In this document: piece by piece, positions 4,735 to 5,715 of the stretch
Layout: each line of letters starts with the position of its first letter
How positions within the stretch are numbered: position 1 is the stretch's first letter
DNA from: an uncultured Clostridia bacterium
Lineage (GTDB): Bacteria; Bacillota; Clostridia; Oscillospirales; Acutalibacteraceae
Assembly: GCA_946628455.1 (NCBI GenBank)
Contig: CAMOWP010000116.1
Coordinates: 1-5,715, forward strand
Direction: 5' to 3'
DNA length: 5,715 bases
Program-made: the position numbers and the translations under genes
The notes under the pieces: generated by a model
Seen by the model: only the letters and a program-made list of their open reading frames with translations
The model's database searches: none
Told to the model about the DNA's origin: nothing

Positions 4735-5715
4735 TTACTCAGTTTCTTCCTGTTCTCTTACAACAACAAGCTCATCGTGAATCTCTGCGAGCTTTTTCTT
4801 TGAAAGGCTGTAACAAAAGGCAAGTAGAACTGCCATAACGCCGAGAGTTATTGCAGGAACGAGGGTTGAAATATCATAAAGCTTATCAAGCACCTCTTTT
4901 GACTGACCGAGACCTACTCTGTTTGTATCGTAGCCGATAACCTTAAGAAGAACGGGAACGCCTGCGCCTGCAAGAGTCTGACCGAGCTTACGGGTGAAAG
5001 AATATAGCGAATAAGATGTTCCCTCTTCACGTCTGTGTGTTCTCAGCTCGTGATAATCAATAACGTCCATAACGAGAGCCCATACCTCAAGAACGAGGAA
5101 GGTCTGACCCATACCTGAGAAGAATGTGAATGCAAGGAAGATATACGGATTATGAGCAAGACCTGTTCCTCTGATTGCAAAGAGAATAATGTTAACTATA
5201 GCGGCAAATCCGAGACCTGCTGCGCAGAGCTCCTTCTTGCCGAACTTAGTTATAAGCTTGCCCATAAACGGAAGGAATATTGCCATAGGTCCGTAAGTGC
5301 AAACAGTTACAATTGCATAGAGACCGGGCTTTGCATAATAATCCTTGAAAAGATAGTTGAATGCTGTCTGATAATACATCTGGAACGCGATTAGAAGCAT
5401 TGATACAATACAGAGTATTACAAAAGGCATATTTGAGAATAAATCCTTAATTGTAACAAACAGATTGTATTTCTTTTCCTTCTGCTTTTCGGGAAGAGTA
5501 ATTCTTTCCTTAGTTAGCTTGAAGTTGAGGAAATAGATAAGAACTGAAATTACGGAAAGAGCAATAACTGCAATCGAAAGAGTCTGTCCGTTAAGCTCCT
5601 TAACAACGTTTCCTGCTGCGTCCTTGATTTCGTTTCCTGCTGCGTCACGTGCAACGGAGTAAACGAACATGGGAAGAAGAATCTGTCCCGGTAAGCCGCC
5701 GACGCCTGCGCCGAT
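4735..5715 (-). CDS. GPH-family (MelB-like) sugar:cation symporter, C-terminal part (5' partial)
   Basis: The last 326 residues of a membrane transporter; the start lies beyond the right edge. The visible part begins inside a membrane segment (G-A-G-V-G-G-L-P-G-Q-I) that I place near the fifth of the usual twelve. Then come a short polar loop, a sixth segment, a basic cytoplasmic loop (about residues 68-86) and six more segments. The D-V-I-D-Y-H-E-L-R-T-H-R-R-E-E-G-T-S-Y-S stretch in the last third matches the conserved D-x-x-D-Y-x-E-x-x-x-x-x-R-x-E-G of the glycoside-pentoside-hexuronide:cation symporters. Such proteins import sugars or uronides with Na+ or H+; the substrate cannot be told. 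An ATG at 5670 is internal: the frame and the family pattern continue upstream to the edge. The polar loop between the first two visible segments contains a short tandem duplication. The gene has its own terminator and no apparent tie to metal uptake. Confidence 0.9.
   Translation of the reverse strand: MGAGVGGLPGQILLPMFVYSVARDAAGNEIKDAAGNVVKELNGQTLSIAVIALSVISVLIYFLNFKLTKERITLPEKQKEKKYNLFVTIKDLFSNMPFVILCIVSMLLIAFQMYYQTAFNYLFKDYYAKPGLYAIVTVCTYGPMAIFLPFMGKLITKFGKKELCAAGLGFAAIVNIILFAIRGTGLAHNPYIFLAFTFFSGMGQTFLVLEVWALVMDVIDYHELRTHRREEGTSYSLYSFTRKLGQTLAGAGVPVLLKVIGYDTNRVGLGQSKEVLDKLYDISTLVPAITLGVMAVLLAFCYSLSKKKLAEIHDELVVVREQEETE
5607..5646. repeat. In-frame direct repeat, two 16-bp copies, inside the symporter gene
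   Basis: CGTTTCCTGCTGCGTC occurs at 5607-5622 and again at 5631-5646, identical, with 8 nt between, for a period of 24 nt or eight codons. It encodes two D-A-A-G-N units (D-A-A-G-N-E-I-K, then D-A-A-G-N-V-V-K) in the loop that probably faces outside. Confidence 0.9.

Noticed and set aside
5152..5394. + strand open frame opposite the symporter, with several Cys
   Set aside because: It is antisense to conserved GPH transporter segments; no ribosome binding site or recognisable motif.

Overview
The window looks like chromosomal DNA from a Gram-positive Clostridia-type bacterium, probably Ruminococcaceae/Oscillospiraceae or a relative. The reasons are strong AGGAGG-type ribosome binding sites, three lipoprotein signal peptides, a surface protein built of Ig-like and fibronectin-III-like modules, and the character of the proteins. 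The genus is inferred from protein style, not from a marker gene.

Layout. (1) 2-775, + strand: the C-terminal 257 residues of an exported surface protein, ending in a very lysine-rich fibronectin-III-like module. (2) 785-808: a perfect hairpin with a T-run on each side, a shared terminator for convergent transcription. (3) 4574 down to 815, - strand: a tight five-gene operon. In order these are a metal-binding lipoprotein of the ZnuA/TroA family, an ABC ATPase, an ABC-3 family permease, and two further lipoproteins that are diverged paralogs of each other. Gaps between genes are -1 to 12 nt, and several ribosome binding sites lie inside the end of the preceding gene. A sigma-A type promoter with an extended -10 lies at 4620-4647. 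(4) 4690-4717: the terminator of the next unit. (5) 4735-5715, - strand: the C-terminal part of a GPH-family (MelB-like) sugar:cation symporter running off the right edge.

How the genes fit together. The first three operon genes form a complete high-affinity zinc or manganese importer. The two trailing lipoproteins share a Cys-Cys pair (encoded TGC TGT in both) within a D-x-T-x-C-C motif and a probable small OB-like beta fold, which reminds me of the CC-containing C-terminal domain of YcgQ/DUF1980 proteins. They are the best candidate for something under-described: accessory surface factors of metal uptake. The solute-binding protein is also unusual, because the usual third metal ligand position reads Asp-Arg rather than His or Glu. 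No metalloregulator gene is in the window. Two AT-rich 7-1-7 inverted repeats near the promoter are weak operator candidates.

There is no stretch over 300 bases without a gene. The longest gap, 4575-4734, holds the operon promoter and a terminator. I saw no tRNA, rRNA, CRISPR array or mobile element.
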